Shown piece after piece: positions 26,248 to 35,692 of a stretch of 64,000 nt of DNA (position 1 is the first letter of the stretch; the number at the start of each line of letters is the position of its first letter). This DNA comes from Verrucomicrobiota bacterium JB022. Lineage in GTDB: Bacteria > Verrucomicrobiota > Verrucomicrobiia > Opitutales > Oceanipulchritudinaceae. The DNA is taken from positions 62,001-126,000 of the forward strand of contig JAUTCQ010000001.1 in assembly GCA_030673845.1 (NCBI GenBank). The letters are read 5' to 3'. The notes beneath the pieces are model-generated. The model had not been told where the DNA came from and searched no databases. It was given only the letters and a program-made list of their open reading frames with translations. Made by a program: the position numbers and the translations under genes.

Positions 26248-28275
26248 ATGTCCGGACGATCCGCCTCGGCCTCATCCCTGCGTCCCACCGTGATTGGCTG
26301 CGCCTGCGCCAGCCCGACGGCTGCCGGCCTGCTCGACCCGGTCAGCGACCGCGACCAGTCGGGCGAATGGTTCAAGCTGGCCATCGCCCTCGTCTTCGTG
26401 GGGCAGGGGATGACCTTCGGCCTCGGTTATAATAATGCTCGGCTGGCTGGGGAGGCCCCCGCCTTCGGCAGCCCGATGTATTGGTGTATTCACGGGGGGC
26501 TGCTCTTTTCGGCGCTCATCCCGCTGGCCCTGCTCGGGCGTCCGCTGCTTCGTGCCACCTGGGTGGCTCTCACGCGCGGGCAAGTCACCATCGAGTCGCT
26601 CTTTACGCTGAGCATGATGGGCGCGCTGGGCGGCTCTCTCGTCTCGACCTTCACCGGGCAGACGAGTGTCTATTACGAGATCGTGGCCGTAGTACTCTCT
26701 ATATACACCATCGGGCGCCTCGTGGGGGCGCGGCAGCGGCGCAAGATCGAGCAAGAGCTCGCCGCCCTGCGCGATGCCTTTTCGACCACGTGGGTGGCTA
26801 CCGATGGGGGAGGGCGCCGCGAAGTGGCCGTCGGCCTGGTCGACCCGGAGACCGACCGCGTGGTGGTGCACCCGGGCGAACCCATCGCGGTAGATGGCGA
26901 GGTCGTGGGCGGGCGGGGCTACGTGCAAGAGACCAGCCTCACCGGCGAGCCCGATGCGGTCGTGCGCCAAAAAGGCGATACGGTGCTGGCAGGTACCTAT
27001 TCCGTCGACGGCCATTTCATTATTCGCCCCCGTGCTACGCGGTCTCGTCAGCTCGACGAAATCCTCACATTGGTCGAGCAAGCGGGTGAGCGCCCCTCGC
27101 GGCTGCAGGCCCAGGCCGACCGCCTGATGCGCTATTTTGTGCCCATCGTAGTGTGCGTCTCGCTACTGACTTTTGTGGGCTGGACCCTCGCCGGGGCCGT
27201 CTGGTGGCAAGGGCTCTTCAACGCCATGGCGGTGCTGCTGGTTGCCTGCCCCTGTGCCCTGGGCCTCGCAACGCCTCTGGCAGTGTGGCGTGCGCTGTAT
27301 GGTCTGAGCCAGCTCGGGCTCGTCGCGCGCTCTGCCACGGTGATCGACGGTCTGGCGCTCTCCGAGGGCGTCGTCTGGGACAAGACGGGCACCCTGAGCG
27401 AAGGCGTCTTGCAGGTGACGAACTGGCAGTTCGCCCCCGCCGCCGAAGCCGAACGAGCTTGGATCACCACTGCCGTGGCCTCGGTCGAAGCCCTCTGGCC
27501 GCACCCGGTCGCGCGAGCCCTTGCCACCGCCTCCGAGCAGCGCCTGTCGGTGGAGGACACGCAGCTCCTGCCCGGGCTCGGCGTGCAGGCAAGCGTGGAA
27601 GGCCGCACGGTGTCGATCGGCAGCTTCGAACTGCTCGCGCAACGCCCAGCCTGGGCCACGGCGAGCGAGCACCGCGAGATCTGGGTGCTGGTCGATGGCC
27701 AGTCGGTGGCACAGATCCATCTGGTGGAAGGTCTTCGGGCCGATGCGGCCGAAGCCATGACCGCGATGCAAGCCCTCGGGCTCTCCGGGCGGGTGCTGAC
27801 GGGTGACCCGCAGCCGCGCTGGCAGGAGATCGGCGGGGCCCCGGTCGAAGCAGGGCTCGACCCGCTGGAGAAAGAGCGCCGGGTGCGCGCGCTGGTGGGG
27901 GAGGGGGCCTGGCTCTACGTGGGCGACGGCATCAACGACGCGGCCGCGATGACGGCAGGCGTCACGGCCATCGCGATGGGGAGCGGCTCAGCTCTTACGC
28001 GCTCCACCGCCGAGGCCGTCTTGCTGGGCGACTCGCTGGCCGCGCTCCCTCAGGCGGTGCAGCTCTCGCGCCACGTGCGCAAGGTCGTCCATTGGAATCT
28101 CCGCTTTGCCGCCAGCTATAATATAGTCGGTATGGGCTTGGCCGCGATGGGGTGGCTGCACCCAGTGGCGGCGGCCCTGCTGATGGTCGTTTCCAGTTTC
28201 CTCGTCTCAGCCCGTGCGCTGGCGGCAGCCAATCCCTACCTGCCTGCAGCCGCCTCTCGGGTAAAGACGAAGTAA
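26248..28275 (+). CDS. Heavy-metal P1B-type ATPase, copper type (possible CcoI)
   Basis: This is a 675-residue ATPase. Metal-path motif CPC is at residues 334-336. The phosphorylation motif is DKTGT, with Asp378. It also has the TGE loop (SLTGEPD), the HP motif in WPHPVARAL, TGDPQ and the hinge GDGINDAAA. CPC with these motifs indicates Cu(I)/Ag(I) transport. The N-terminus of about 45 residues has no GMTCxxC metal-binding domain, only a CAC, so the protein is shorter than typical CopA or CcoI. It lies just upstream of the Act/cbb3 operon on the same strand, so loading copper into the oxidase (CcoI/FixI role) is plausible. Confidence 0.85.
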   Translation: MSGRSASASSLRPTVIGCACASPTAAGLLDPVSDRDQSGEWFKLAIALVFVGQGMTFGLGYNNARLAGEAPAFGSPMYWCIHGGLLFSALIPLALLGRPLLRATWVALTRGQVTIESLFTLSMMGALGGSLVSTFTGQTSVYYEIVAVVLSIYTIGRLVGARQRRKIEQELAALRDAFSTTWVATDGGGRREVAVGLVDPETDRVVVHPGEPIAVDGEVVGGRGYVQETSLTGEPDAVVRQKGDTVLAGTYSVDGHFIIRPRATRSRQLDEILTLVEQAGERPSRLQAQADRLMRYFVPIVVCVSLLTFVGWTLAGAVWWQGLFNAMAVLLVACPCALGLATPLAVWRALYGLSQLGLVARSATVIDGLALSEGVVWDKTGTLSEGVLQVTNWQFAPAAEAERAWITTAVASVEALWPHPVARALATASEQRLSVEDTQLLPGLGVQASVEGRTVSIGSFELLAQRPAWATASEHREIWVLVDGQSVAQIHLVEGLRADAAEAMTAMQALGLSGRVLTGDPQPRWQEIGGAPVEAGLDPLEKERRVRALVGEGAWLYVGDGINDAAAMTAGVTAIAMGSGSALTRSTAEAVLLGDSLAALPQAVQLSRHVRKVVHWNLRFAASYNIVGMGLAAMGWLHPVAAALLMVVSSFLVSARALAAANPYLPAAASRVKTK

Positions 28276-28624
28276 AACCGTGGCTGATTTTTAGCATTAG
28301 CTCCGGTTATTTGGGAAAACTTGACCATACCCTGTGCAATATTTTCCACCCTGATGGGCTGCTTAAGCGCCATAAATGCAGGGTCTGCGACCTCCTTGAC
28401 AGAATTTGCCCAGTGGGGCCAGTAGCCGAGCGGCCTCCGGTAGGATGCAGATAACTACCGAGTAGTGAGCGCCTTGTGTGAGATTCTGTCGCAATAGAAG
28501 TTCTCCCCATCTCGTTCATTTTTTTCTGTTGCCTTGATCCCGGGATACACACGTAATTCCGGCTTTCAATCGCGATGCGAGGTCGGCGTCGCAGCTTCGA
28601 CATTCTCACGTCTCACCATCAACC
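28276..28624 (+). other. Non-coding stretch before the Act operon
   Basis: No gene is seen in these 349 bases. A TTGACA (28397-28402) is the best -35-like match, but no good -10 follows at 16-18 bases. There is no terminator with a T run after the ATPase gene, so read-through into the Act operon is possible. The promoter of the respiratory operon is expected here but cannot be fixed by eye. Confidence 0.4.
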
Positions 28625-28810
28625 ATGGCACAAGAGCGAATTTCGCGTAAAAGTTTCCTGCTGTCGGCTGGTGCACTTCTCGCCGGGGTCTCCCTGGTGA
28701 AAGGTCAAACGCCGCAGAAAGAGCCCACACGATCGACTGAAGCGTCGGATTTGCCGCGCCAGTTGGAGCGCGACAAGCGGTCGGTCCCTTACCAGGCCGA
28801 TCAACGGTAA
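28625..28810 (+). CDS. Small exported protein with Tat-like leader, first gene of the Act run
   Basis: This 61-residue protein begins MAQERISRKSFLLSAGALLA. The signal has a single Arg-Lys in SRKSFL, like a weak twin-arginine motif, then a hydrophobic core and a possible cleavage in VKGQ. The mature part would be only about 35 residues, charged, ending VPYQADQR. It lies 19 bases upstream of actA on the same strand. It may be an assembly factor or small subunit of the complex (inference). Similar short Tat-like peptides exist near respiratory complexes, but I recognise no family. Confidence 0.55.
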   Translation: MAQERISRKSFLLSAGALLAGVSLVKGQTPQKEPTRSTEASDLPRQLERDKRSVPYQADQR

Positions 28811-28829
28811 GCCATTTTTCGGAGATCTC

Positions 28830-29483
28830 ATGCCCAACATCTTTTCGCGCTCCGCTAACAGTGTGCCGCTCCAGGTCATTATGGTCCTGGTTGTACTGGC
28901 CTGCACGGTAGCTGCAGCGGTTTGGTATTACTACCCGCCGCAATACACCCGTGTCGGCTACATGCCGCACCAGCCGGTCTATTACAGCCACAAGATCCAC
29001 GTCGATCAGCTTGGCCTGGATTGCCGCTACTGCCACTCTTATGTCGACCAGTCGGGCCATGCCAATGTGCCGGATTCGCAGACGTGCATGAACTGCCACT
29101 CGCAGGTGCGTCGCGACAGTCCCGCCCTGGCCCCGATCCGCGAAAGCTTCGAGAGCGGCGAGCCGGTCGAGTGGGTCCGCATCCACGAGATGCCCGACTA
29201 CGTTTACTTTAACCACTCCGTGCACGTAAACCGTGGCGTGAGCTGCGTGGAATGCCACGGCCAGATCAACGAGATGACGGAAGTCTGGCACGACAAGCCC
29301 CTCTCGATGGGCTTCTGCCTCGATTGCCACCGCAATGCCGACCAACACGTCCGCCCGCTCGACAAGGTTTACGACCTGACCTGGCAACCGGAAAACCGTG
29401 AAGCGTTCCTGGAACAGGCGCACGAACGGGTCGTCGACTGGAACATTAATCCTCCCCAAAGCTGCTCGGGTTGTCACCGATGA
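28830..29483 (+). CDS. actA: Alternative complex III subunit A, pentahaem cytochrome c
   Basis: This 217-residue protein is anchored by one N-terminal helix (residues about 14-34). It carries five CxxCH haem sites: CRYCH, CMNCH, CVECH, CLDCH and CSGCH. This is the usual pentahaem ActA. It receives electrons from the ActB iron-sulphur chain and passes them towards ActE or the oxidase on the periplasmic side. GGAG at 28821 is a good ribosome binding site 5 bases before ATG 28830. Its stop overlaps the actB start. Confidence 0.95.
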   Translation: MPNIFSRSANSVPLQVIMVLVVLACTVAAAVWYYYPPQYTRVGYMPHQPVYYSHKIHVDQLGLDCRYCHSYVDQSGHANVPDSQTCMNCHSQVRRDSPALAPIRESFESGEPVEWVRIHEMPDYVYFNHSVHVNRGVSCVECHGQINEMTEVWHDKPLSMGFCLDCHRNADQHVRPLDKVYDLTWQPENREAFLEQAHERVVDWNINPPQSCSGCHR

Positions 29484-32400
29484 TTCAGGACTTCCAAAAC
29501 TCTTCCGCCTCCGGGGCGGGCACGACGGGCAAGAGCTACTGGCGTAGCCTTGACGAACTCGCCGACACCCAAGGTTTCCGCAACTGGCTCCACCGCGAAT
29601 TCCCGGAAGGCGCCTCGGAAGCCACCGGCGTGAACCGTCGCCACTTCCTCAAGATCATGGCGGCCTCCTTCGGTGCCGCCGGCATCGGTCTTGCCGGTTG
29701 CCGCCGCCCGGAAGCCAACATCCTTCCCTATTCCCGCCAGCCGGAGAATAGCATCCCGGGCCTGCCGGTTTTCTACACCACCTCCTTCCCGGACGCTGTC
29801 GACAGCATTCCGCTGGTGGTCGAAACCCACCAGAATCGCCCGACGCACCTCGAAGGCAATCGCGGCTACCAGCTCTACGGCGGCGGCATGAACGCCTTCG
29901 CTCAGGCTTCGGTGCTCAACCTTTACGATCCCGACCGCATGACGGCCTCTTCCGGCGCGAACAATCGCCGGATCAGCAGCGCCGAAGTCGCGGACGTGCT
30001 CAAAGCAGTGGGTGACAAGTTTGGCCAGACGGGCGGCCAAGGCCTCGCGATCCTCGCCGAGCCCAGCAGCTCGCCGACCCGCCGCCGCCTCGCCCAGCAG
30101 CTCAAGCAAAAGATGCCGCGCCTGCGCTGGGCCGAATACGCCCCCGCCGGCCGCACGAATCCCGACAAGGCTCTCAGTCAGGCCCTCGGTCGTTCGGCCC
30201 GTGCGCTCTACAGCCTCGAGCAGGCCAAGGTCATCCTCGCCGTCGATAGCGATTTCACGACCCAGGAGCCCGGCTCCCTCGGCCTCGCGCGTGCTTACGC
30301 CAAGGGCCGCAAGGTCGAGAACAAGGCCGACGCGAAGAACATGAACCGCCTCTACCTCGCCGAGAGCGCCTTTACGGCGACCGGTGCTATGGCGGATCAC
30401 CGTCTGCGTCTGCCCACCTCCCACATGCCGGCCTTCGTCGCCCTGATTGCGGCGGAAGTGCTCAGCCAAAAGGGTGGGGACGCTGGCCTCGTCCAGCAAC
30501 TCCGCGAACAAGGCGCCAGCGCCGGTATCGACGCCTCCTGGATCAAGGAATGTGCGGCCGACCTGCTCGCCAACGCCGGCCACGCCGTTGTCCACCCAGG
30601 TGCCCACCTGCCGGCTCCGGTGCACCAGCTCGTCCAGCTGATCAACGCCCAGCTCGGCGCAGTCGGCCACACCGTCCAGTATGTCGAGCTGCCCGCCGAT
30701 GAAGCCCTGACCATTCAGGAGCTTGGGCAGGCGATGGACGCTGGCGAAGTCGAGACGCTGATCATCCTCGGCGGCAACCCCGTTTACAATGCCCCGGCCA
30801 ACCTCGGTTGGGAAGCCCTGCAAAAGAAGGTCAAGCAGGTCATCCGTCACGGTTACTACTACGACGAGACCTCCCTCCTCTCGCAGGTCAACATCGCCAG
30901 CACGCACTACCTCGAAAGCTGGAGCGACGGCCTCAGCTACTACGGTGCCCTGCTGCCGGTGCAGCCGATGATCCTCCCGCTCTTCGAAGGTATCTCGGAG
31001 CTGGAAGTCGTGGCCCGCCTCGGCGGCCAGCAGACCTCCGACACCTACGCCCTCGTCGTCGAGACCTTCGGTGCCTTTACCCAGGAAGCCGACAGGGCCA
31101 AAGCCTTCAACCGCTTCCTGGCCGACGGTGGTCTGCTCGATCGCCGTTTCCCGGCCATCAACGCCACGGTCACGGCTGGCGCCATTCGCAGCCGCCTCGG
31201 CGGGTTCGACTTCAGCGCCCCGCGCCTCGGCAAGGACGCCCTCGAAGTCCGCATCAAGCCCAGCGACAGCGTCGGCGACGGCTTCTGGAACAACAACGGT
31301 TGGCTCCAGGAAGTGCCCGACACGATGACCAAGCTCACTTGGGACAACGCCATCCTCATCAGCCCCAAGCTGGCGGAGGAAAGCGGTTACAGCACCAAGG
31401 ACGGCAAGTTCCTCATCGGCGGCGTTGCCAAGCAGCAAAACTCCTTTACCAAGGACACCCAGACCAGCCCGGTGGCTGAGCTGAGCCTCGATGGCACCAC
31501 CATCCGCGGCCCGCTCTACATCATGCCCGGTCTGCCCGACTACAGCGTGGTCATCACCCTCGGCTACGGCCGCAGCAAGGTGGGCCGCGTGGGCAAGGGC
31601 ACAGGCTTCAACGCCTACCCGCTGACCCATAGCGATTCGCCCGGCGCCCGCATCGGTGCCAAGATGACCGTCCTCGCCGAGCGCTACCCGCTGGCCAACA
31701 CCAGCCAGCACTGGTCGATGGAAGGCCGCGCCATCGTGCGCGAAGCCAACGCCTCGCACCACGCCGAGCATCCAGACTGGGTCGACCACGTGGGCATGGA
31801 ATCGCACTCGCCGCCCATCTACGGCACGGCGAAAGACATGTCGCTGCAAGAGAAGTCCCTCAAGCAGCCCCGCGGTAACAGCCTTTACGAGCACCCCGAG
31901 TTCGGTGCCCCGCCGCCCAACGTCTCCGCCTGGAAGAAGGAAGGCGCGATGGAAAAGTTCATCCCCGAGCAACAGTGGGGGATGAGCATCGACCTGAACA
32001 CCTGCACCGGCTGCAACGCCTGCATCATTGCCTGCCAATCGGAAAACAACATCCCGATCGTCGGCAAGGAGCAGACCGCCATGGGCCGCGAAATGCACTG
32101 GCTGCGCCTCGACCGCTACTTCAGCTCCGGCGACATGGAGCAGAACCGCGTCTCGCTCCCGGCCAACCCGCAGGCCTCGTTCATGCCCATGGGCTGCGTG
32201 CACTGCGAAAGCGCCCCCTGCGAGCAGGTCTGCCCCGTCAATGCGACCGTCCACGACAGCCAGGGCCTCAACGTGATGGCCTATAACCGCTGCGTCGGCA
32301 CCCGCTATTGCGCGAACAACTGCCCGTATAAGGTCCGCCGCTTCAACTTCTTCGATTACAACAAGCGCAATGTCGACGAGCTGTATGCTGGGCCGCTCGG

Positions 32401-32932
32401 CACCGACAAGTACAAGACCGAAGGCGGCACCCTCGCAGCCATGCAGCGCAACCCGGACGTGACCGTCCGTATGCGCGGGGTGATGGAAAAGTGCACCTAT
32501 TGCGTCCAGCGCATCCAGCAGGCCAAGATCGCCCAAAAGGTGAAGGCCAAGGATAGCAACAACATTCACATCCCCGACGGCCTCGTGCGCGTCGCCTGCC
32601 AAAACGCCTGCCCGACGGAGTGCATCACCTTTGGTGACATCTCCGACGCCAACACGGCGGTTTCCAAGGCCAAGGCGAATGACCGCGACTACGCGCTGCT
32701 CGGCTACCTCAACGTCCGCCCGCGCACCACTTACATGGCGCGCCTCCGCAACCCCAACCCGAAGATGCCCGACTATTCCGAGCCGCTGAGCTACAAGGAA
32801 TACAAAGGTGCCAGCGGCGGGGACCACGGAGCCCATGGCGATGAGGCACATGCCGCCCACGGCCACGACGCCGAAGCGCACGACAGCCACGACAACCATG
32901 ACCACGCCGCCGGCGATGAGCATCACCACTAA
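29480..32932 (+). CDS. actB: Alternative complex III subunit B, fused molybdopterin-like and iron-sulphur protein
   Basis: This 1150-residue protein has a Tat signal (VNRRHFLKIMAASFGAAG) followed by a Cys in GLAGC. A large domain related to molybdopterin oxidoreductases (to about residue 800) has probably lost its cofactor, as in known ActB. A ferredoxin-like domain from residue about 835 carries the cysteine groups CTGCNACIIAC, CVHCESAPCEQVCP, CVGTRYCANNCP and CTYC...ACQNACP. The last 40 residues are very rich in His, Asp and Glu (about 14 His). ATG 29480 overlaps the actA stop. Confidence 0.95.
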   Translation: MIQDFQNSSASGAGTTGKSYWRSLDELADTQGFRNWLHREFPEGASEATGVNRRHFLKIMAASFGAAGIGLAGCRRPEANILPYSRQPENSIPGLPVFYTTSFPDAVDSIPLVVETHQNRPTHLEGNRGYQLYGGGMNAFAQASVLNLYDPDRMTASSGANNRRISSAEVADVLKAVGDKFGQTGGQGLAILAEPSSSPTRRRLAQQLKQKMPRLRWAEYAPAGRTNPDKALSQALGRSARALYSLEQAKVILAVDSDFTTQEPGSLGLARAYAKGRKVENKADAKNMNRLYLAESAFTATGAMADHRLRLPTSHMPAFVALIAAEVLSQKGGDAGLVQQLREQGASAGIDASWIKECAADLLANAGHAVVHPGAHLPAPVHQLVQLINAQLGAVGHTVQYVELPADEALTIQELGQAMDAGEVETLIILGGNPVYNAPANLGWEALQKKVKQVIRHGYYYDETSLLSQVNIASTHYLESWSDGLSYYGALLPVQPMILPLFEGISELEVVARLGGQQTSDTYALVVETFGAFTQEADRAKAFNRFLADGGLLDRRFPAINATVTAGAIRSRLGGFDFSAPRLGKDALEVRIKPSDSVGDGFWNNNGWLQEVPDTMTKLTWDNAILISPKLAEESGYSTKDGKFLIGGVAKQQNSFTKDTQTSPVAELSLDGTTIRGPLYIMPGLPDYSVVITLGYGRSKVGRVGKGTGFNAYPLTHSDSPGARIGAKMTVLAERYPLANTSQHWSMEGRAIVREANASHHAEHPDWVDHVGMESHSPPIYGTAKDMSLQEKSLKQPRGNSLYEHPEFGAPPPNVSAWKKEGAMEKFIPEQQWGMSIDLNTCTGCNACIIACQSENNIPIVGKEQTAMGREMHWLRLDRYFSSGDMEQNRVSLPANPQASFMPMGCVHCESAPCEQVCPVNATVHDSQGLNVMAYNRCVGTRYCANNCPYKVRRFNFFDYNKRNVDELYAGPLGTDKYKTEGGTLAAMQRNPDVTVRMRGVMEKCTYCVQRIQQAKIAQKVKAKDSNNIHIPDGLVRVACQNACPTECITFGDISDANTAVSKAKANDRDYALLGYLNVRPRTTYMARLRNPNPKMPDYSEPLSYKEYKGASGGDHGAHGDEAHAAHGHDAEAHDSHDNHDHAAGDEHHH

Positions 32933-32962
32933 ACCGACGCTAACCTTTAACGATCGATAACC

Positions 32963-34480
32963 TTGAGCAGCGCACACAGTACAGCTCATGCCTCCGCCAA
33001 GGAGCCGGCCGTCCTCAAAGAGGTACGCCCGGCCAACATGCCCCGGCGTGAGATCATTGAGAACCAGCGCGACTACGGCTGGATCACTCAGAAGATCTGC
33101 GGCATCGTCGAAGGAAACGCGCCCACCTGGTGGTGGACCGCCTTCATTTTGGCATGCCTCATGGCGAGCTTCACGCTCGCCGGCCTGATCTACCTCGTCT
33201 CCACCGGCACCGGTGTCTGGGGCTTGCGCAATCCCGTCTTCTGGGGTTGGGCCATCGTCAACTTCGTGTTCTGGATCGGTATCGGCCACGCCGGCACCCT
33301 GATTTCCGCCATTCTATGCCTCCTGAAGCAGAAATGGCGGACGTCGATCAACCGGGCCGCCGAGGCCATGACCATCTTCGCGGTGGTCTGCGCCGGCATC
33401 TTCCCGCTCTTCCACGTCGGCCGCGTCTGGTTCGCCTGGTTCCTCACGCCCTTCCACAATTACCAGTGGGTATGGCCCAACTTCCGCTCCCCGCTGGAGT
33501 GGGACGTGTTTGCGGTCTCGACCTACGGCACCGTCTCCGTGCTCTTCTGGTACATGGGCATGATCCCCGACCTGGCGGCGATCCGCGACCGCGCCCACGG
33601 CGTCCACGCCGAGCGCATGAAGCTGATCACCGGCAAATTTGCCCAAGGCTGGGAACGCGGCTGGTATACCTTCCGCAAGTATTTCTACGGCGTGCTGGCC
33701 ATGGGATGGCGCGGTAGCCACCGCCACTGGAACAACTACGAAATGGCCTACCTCCTCCTGGCAGGCCTCAGCACACCGCTCGTGCTCTCCGTGCACACCG
33801 TGGTGTCGTTCGACTTCGCAGCTTCCAACCTCCCCGGCTGGCACACCACGATCTTCCCGCCCTACTTCGTCGCCGGCGCTATCTTCTCCGGCTTCGGAAT
33901 GGTGCTTACGCTGATGCTCCCCTTGCGCGCCATCTTCGGCCTGCAAGACCTCATCACCCAGAGCCACATCGACTGCATGGCCAAGATCTGTTTGGCCACC
34001 GGCACGATGGTCGGTTACGCCTACGGCATGGAGTTCTTCATCGCCTGGTACGGTGCGAACCCCTATGAAGGCTTTGCCTTCGTCAACCGTGCGTTTGGTC
34101 AATACGCCTGGGCCTACTGGATCATGATCTCCTGCAACGTGATCACGCCGCAGTTCTTCTGGTTCAAGGCCGTGCGTGAAAACCTCTGGCTGGTCTGGAT
34201 CCTCTCCTGCATCATCAACGTCGGCATGTGGTTCGAGCGCTTTGTGATCACCGTCACCTCGCTCGCCAACGACTTCCTGCCGGCCAACTGGGACTACTAT
34301 AGCCCAACCGTGGTCGACATCTTCACCTTCTTTGGCACCTTCGGCCTGTTCAGCGTCCTGTTCCTGCTCTTCATCCGCTTCCTGCCTCTCATGGCCTTTG
34401 CGGAAATCAAGGCAGTGTCGCCTCAAGCCGATGTGCACGGTCACGCTCACGAACACCACATTACGCCTCCGACGGAATGA
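32963..34480 (+). CDS. actC: Alternative complex III subunit C, NrfD-like quinol-binding membrane protein
   Basis: This 505-residue membrane protein has about ten helices and resembles NrfD/PsrC. Key stretches are [33 protein letters not shown] and [17 protein letters not shown]. In the Act complex this subunit holds the quinol site. The listed start is TTG 32963 with no clear ribosome binding site. ATG 33038 would give a protein 25 residues shorter beginning MPRREII and is an open alternative. It overlaps actD by 4 bases. Confidence 0.93.
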   Translation: MSSAHSTAHASAKEPAVLKEVRPANMPRREIIENQRDYGWITQKICGIVEGNAPTWWWTAFILACLMASFTLAGLIYLVSTGTGVWGLRNPVFWGWAIVNFVFWIGIGHAGTLISAILCLLKQKWRTSINRAAEAMTIFAVVCAGIFPLFHVGRVWFAWFLTPFHNYQWVWPNFRSPLEWDVFAVSTYGTVSVLFWYMGMIPDLAAIRDRAHGVHAERMKLITGKFAQGWERGWYTFRKYFYGVLAMGWRGSHRHWNNYEMAYLLLAGLSTPLVLSVHTVVSFDFAASNLPGWHTTIFPPYFVAGAIFSGFGMVLTLMLPLRAIFGLQDLITQSHIDCMAKICLATGTMVGYAYGMEFFIAWYGANPYEGFAFVNRAFGQYAWAYWIMISCNVITPQFFWFKAVRENLWLVWILSCIINVGMWFERFVITVTSLANDFLPANWDYYSPTVVDIFTFFGTFGLFSVLFLLFIRFLPLMAFAEIKAVSPQADVHGHAHEHHITPPTE

Positions 34481-35025
34481 GCAAGCCCTACGGAATTCTA
34501 GCTCTTTTTGATACCGCCCAGGAGATCTACCACGCGGCCGAAGCCGTTCGGGACGCGGGATACAAGCGCTGGGACTGCATCACGCCGTTCCCCATTCACG
34601 GGATGAACGAAGCGATGGGCCTGCGCCGCTCCCTTGTCGGCGCCTTCACGCTCGTGGGTGGCATCACCGGCTTTACCACGGGTATGACGATCGCCTGGTT
34701 CATGGGGCAGGTCAACTACCCCCTGATCGTGCAGGGCAAGCCGTACTTCAGCTTCGTGTTCCCCTTCCCGGTGGCCTACGAGCTGACGATCTTGCTGTCG
34801 GCCTTCGGCACCCTGCTCGGCATGTTCCTCATCAATCGCCTGCCGCGCCACCACCACCCGGTGATGGACTATTCGAAATTTCACCGCCTGATGGACGACA
34901 AGTTTGCCGTCGTAATCGAAGTGGACGATCCCCTGTATGACGAAGCTCGCACCCGCTCCCTCCTCGAAGGGCTGCACCCGAGCGAAGTCGTGCTGCTTGA
35001 AGATGTAGAGGAGGTGAAGGCCTGA
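34477..35025 (+). CDS. actD: Alternative complex III subunit D (DUF3341)
   Basis: This 182-residue protein has two helices: about residues 50-72 ([20 protein letters not shown]) and 95-117. The N-terminal part reads [25 protein letters not shown] and is followed by the family phrase TPFPIHGM. The Act complex uses ActD as a membrane-peripheral bridge to ActC. The start overlaps the actC stop by 4 bases and the stop shares its last base with the actE start. Confidence 0.93.
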   Translation: MSKPYGILALFDTAQEIYHAAEAVRDAGYKRWDCITPFPIHGMNEAMGLRRSLVGAFTLVGGITGFTTGMTIAWFMGQVNYPLIVQGKPYFSFVFPFPVAYELTILLSAFGTLLGMFLINRLPRHHHPVMDYSKFHRLMDDKFAVVIEVDDPLYDEARTRSLLEGLHPSEVVLLEDVEEVKA

Positions 35026-35687
35026 TGAAACAGTTCCTCGTCATCTACGTCTTCGGCCTCATCGCCTTCATCTCGCTGATGGGCTTCCGCGGCTGCAAGT
35101 TCCGCCAGGCTCCGCTGGAGATCTTCCCGGACATGGACCGTCAGGCCAAGTTCCTCGAACAGGCTGGCAATGGCTACTTCGCCGACGGCCGCAACGACCG
35201 CCCGGCGGTGCCCGGCACCATGCCGCACCTGACCGCCTTCCAGGAAAACTACGTGCACACCCAGCCCGACGGTCACTTCCGCGAGGATGACTACCTGGCC
35301 ACCGGCGCTGGCAACCTGGGCACCAACAACGCTTTCGGCGACGGCATCCCGGTCGACTTAACCCAGGAAAACATGGACCGCGGCCAGGAGCTCTTCAACA
35401 TCTACTGCATCGCCTGCCACGGCGAAGTGGGCAACGGCAAAGGCGTCGTCGCGGCCGAGCGTTACGGCTTCGCCACGATCGTCAGCCTGCTGGACACCCG
35501 CATCATGGAACAGCCCGACGGTGAGATCTTCAACACCATCACCCACGGCAAGAACACGATGTATGCCTACGGCAGCAAGATCCGCGTTGAGGATCGCTGG
35601 AAGGTCGTGATGTATGTGCGCGCCCTGCAGCGTGCCTCCGCCTCGACCATCGACGATGTCCCCCCCGAACACCGCGAAGACCTTTAA
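35025..35687 (+). CDS. actE: Alternative complex III subunit E, monohaem cytochrome c lipoprotein
   Basis: This 220-residue protein has an N-terminal hydrophobic leader ending in GFRGC, a likely lipid-attachment site. One haem site, CIACH, follows near residue 127 in the usual GQELFNIYCIACHGEVGNGKG region. Act complexes carry one such monohaem subunit, which hands electrons to a cytochrome c or directly to the oxidase. The tail continues with the family phrase YGSKIRVEDRWKVVMYVRAL. Confidence 0.93.
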   Translation: MKQFLVIYVFGLIAFISLMGFRGCKFRQAPLEIFPDMDRQAKFLEQAGNGYFADGRNDRPAVPGTMPHLTAFQENYVHTQPDGHFREDDYLATGAGNLGTNNAFGDGIPVDLTQENMDRGQELFNIYCIACHGEVGNGKGVVAAERYGFATIVSLLDTRIMEQPDGEIFNTITHGKNTMYAYGSKIRVEDRWKVVMYVRALQRASASTIDDVPPEHREDL

Positions 35688-35692
35688 GGACC

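Noticed and set aside
29474-33289. Very long open frame on the minus strand opposite actB
   Set aside because: High-GC coding strands often leave the opposite frame open. The product has no domain, and actB on the plus strand has Cys motifs and a Tat signal.
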